DNA from: an uncultured Oscillospiraceae bacterium
Lineage (GTDB): Bacteria; Bacillota_A; Clostridia; Oscillospirales; Oscillospiraceae
DNA: 5,770 nt
Assembly (NCBI GenBank): GCA_900769845.1
Contig: CAAGIF010000255.1
Span: 1 to 5,770, forward strand
Reading direction: 5' to 3'
Each line of letters opens with the position of its first letter. Position 1 is the first letter of the stretch. The position numbers were made by a program, and so were the translations under genes. Positions 4,395-5,770 of this stretch are shown piece by piece. The notes beneath the pieces were generated by a model. That model ran no database searches, was not told where the DNA came from, and saw nothing but the letters and a program-made list of their open reading frames with translations.

Positions 4395-5770
4395 CCGGTA
4401 TCGATGCCCATCTGGGCACGGATCTCGTCGTACAGTTCCTTCACATGGTTCTCGGCCCATGCCTGGTCCTCAATCTTTTCCACGCGGCAGGCGCAGTACT
4501 TATACTCGGGGGTGTTGGAGATGGGATCCAGCTTTGCGTTGGTCAGCTCGTTACAAGCGCCGATCCACCACTGATAGGTCATGTAGGTGGCACCGGGCTT
4601 GACACGCTCGGTGGGCAGGCAGCGAGTGATGCAGTAGCCACGCTTGGACAGAATCTTGACCAGCTCGCCCTTCTTCAGGCCCAGGCGGACGCAGTCGTCG
4701 GGGTTCATCTGGACCCAGCCGGGCTCGTCTTCCAGGTTGCGCAGGGTACGGCAGTTACCGGTCATGGTACGGACAGAATAGTGACCGACTTCACGGACAG
4801 TGGACAGGCTCATGGGATACTGGTCGTTCTCCACTTCCAGGGGAGGATGCCAGTCGGTGCCGTAGAAGACACCCTTGTTGTCCTTGGTGGCGAACTTGCC
4901 GTCCTTGTGCAGGTAGGGAGTGCCCTTGTCGGACAGATCCTTGCTGCGGCAGGGCCACTGAACGCCGCCGTACAGTTCCATCTTCTCATAGGTAGCACCG
5001 TAGAAGCTGGGGCACAGATCGATCATCTCGTTCCAGATTTCTTCGGTGTTGTTATAGTGCATGGGATAGCCCATAGCGGTGGAGATCTCAGAGATGATCT
5101 GCCAGTCGGTCTTGAGACCCTCTGCGGGCTCGATGACCTTACGGATCCGCTGGAAGCCACGGTCAGCACAGGTGTAGACACCATCATGCTCGCCCCAGGC
5201 GGTGGAGGGCAGGATGACGTCAGCATGGATACCGGTCTTGTTCATGTAGATATCCTGCATGACCACGAAGCACTTGTCCAGAGTCTCGCGGATCTCAGCC
5301 AGATCGGGATCGGACTGGGCGGGATCCTCGCCGAAGATGTAGTAAGCATGGATCTTCTTCTTGGGATCGGTCTCGTGCAGGACGCGGTGAGGCACATGGG
5401 TGATGGGGCAGCCAACCTTGTTGGACAGAGGAACACCCCATGCCTTCTCGAACTTGGCCTGGATGGCGGGATCGGTAACACTCTGATAGCCGGGATAGCA
5501 GTTGGGCAGAGCACCCATATCGCAGGCACCCTGAACGTTGTTCTGGCCACGGACAGGGCCGATGCCCATGCCGGGAGCGCCGAAGTTACCGGTCATCAGC
5601 GCCAGGTTTGCCAGACCCTTGACAACGTCAACAGCCTGCGTAAACTGGCAGACACCCATACCATAGAGGATCATGGCGGGCTTGGTAGATGCGTAGAGGC
5701 GGGCAGCCTCACGGATCTGCTGTGCGGGAACATGGGAGATGGTCTCCGCATATTCGGGAGTATACTTTTC
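4379..5770 (-). CDS. fdhF: Formate dehydrogenase H-type catalytic subunit, C-terminal two thirds (partial)
   Basis: This Mo/W-bisMGD enzyme oxidises formate or, in HDCR complexes, reduces CO2. The frame is open to the window edge; 463 residues are visible (EKYTPEYAE onward) to TAA at 4381-4379. It closely matches E. coli FdhF across GMGVCQFTQ (37-45), PVRGQNNVQGACDMGALP (72-89), GEDPAQSDPDL (147-157), ADVILPSTAWGEHDGVYT (183-200), STVREVGHYS (323-332) and TYQWWIGACNEL (398-409). Arg74 in PVRGQ corresponds to the active-site arginine of E. coli FDH-H (Arg333). About 260 N-terminal residues, with the [4Fe-4S] site and the catalytic Sec or Cys, should lie beyond base 5770, so enzyme type (Sec or Cys) cannot be told here. 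Roughly the last 120 residues are the molybdopterin dinucleotide-binding domain. It is the first visible gene of the operon; the promoter is outside the window. All lysines use AAG. Confidence 0.97.
   Translation of the reverse strand, partial: EKYTPEYAETISHVPAQQIREAARLYASTKPAMILYGMGVCQFTQAVDVVKGLANLALMTGNFGAPGMGIGPVRGQNNVQGACDMGALPNCYPGYQSVTDPAIQAKFEKAWGVPLSNKVGCPITHVPHRVLHETDPKKKIHAYYIFGEDPAQSDPDLAEIRETLDKCFVVMQDIYMNKTGIHADVILPSTAWGEHDGVYTCADRGFQRIRKVIEPAEGLKTDWQIISEISTAMGYPMHYNNTEEIWNEMIDLCPSFYGATYEKMELYGGVQWPCRSKDLSDKGTPYLHKDGKFATKDNKGVFYGTDWHPPLEVENDQYPMSLSTVREVGHYSVRTMTGNCRTLRNLEDEPGWVQMNPDDCVRLGLKKGELVKILSKRGYCITRCLPTERVKPGATYMTYQWWIGACNELTNAKLDPISNTPEYKYCACRVEKIEDQAWAENHVKELYDEIRAQMGIDTGKGAK

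Noticed and set aside
4380..4460. Upstream ATG extension (27 residues) of the hycB-like gene after fdhF
   Set aside because: These bases code for the conserved end of FdhF in another frame. The extension has no HycB similarity, while ATG 4379 has a good Shine-Dalgarno and the family N-terminus.
1..5770. CRISPR array, insertion sequence, tRNA or rRNA
   Set aside because: I saw no regularly spaced direct repeats, transposase motifs, terminal inverted repeats or RNA gene signatures. The window is almost wholly filled by metabolic genes.

Overview
The window carries most of a gene cluster for a soluble formate dehydrogenase/[FeFe]-hydrogenase complex, the type known as hydrogen-dependent CO2 reductase (HDCR) or a non-membrane formate hydrogen lyase. 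It would interconvert H2 + CO2 and formate. Next to it are genes that build or mature the molybdenum/tungsten cofactor. An HDCR-like gene set, an M2-type [FeFe] hydrogenase, strong AGGAGG-type ribosome binding sites and moderately high GC suggest a strictly anaerobic Bacillota (Clostridia) bacterium, such as a gut fermenter or acetogen. I cannot name a genus from the sequence alone.

Layout: bases 1-53 (+) look like the last codons of an unidentified gene. It overlaps mobB (50-541, +) through an ATGA junction. A bidirectional hairpin terminator (548-576) separates mobB from a convergent minus-strand operon that fills the rest of the window. In transcription order (right to left) that operon is: fdhF (enters from beyond base 5770, ends at 4379), a HycB/HydN-like four-cluster ferredoxin (4379-3846), a second one (3780-3229), the [FeFe] hydrogenase hydA (3211-1829), a third HycB/HydN-like protein (1770-1276) and fdhD (1266-589). 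The genes are tightly packed: a 1-base overlap, then gaps of 65, 17, 58 and 9 bases. The two larger gaps each hold an RNA hairpin. The one after hydA is an intrinsic-terminator-like hairpin inside the operon.

How the genes would work together: FdhF oxidises formate or reduces CO2 at a bis-MGD Mo/W site. The HycB-like proteins form an iron-sulfur wire of four predicted [4Fe-4S] clusters each. HydA exchanges the electrons with protons/H2 at the H-cluster. FdhD transfers sulfur to the FdhF cofactor, and MobB supports guanine-dinucleotide cofactor formation. No NAD(P)-binding, diaphorase or membrane subunit is present in the window, which fits direct H2/formate coupling.

Points of interest: a third HycB paralogue placed after an internal terminator, with unusual cysteine spacing in one cluster motif; an FdhD lacking the canonical CGxCG sulfur-relay motif; an L2 H-cluster motif reading MPCTC; and a sharp change in lysine codon use (AAG only, then AAG/AAA mixed) that coincides with the internal terminator. 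The N-terminal part of FdhF, including the catalytic Sec/Cys, lies outside the window.
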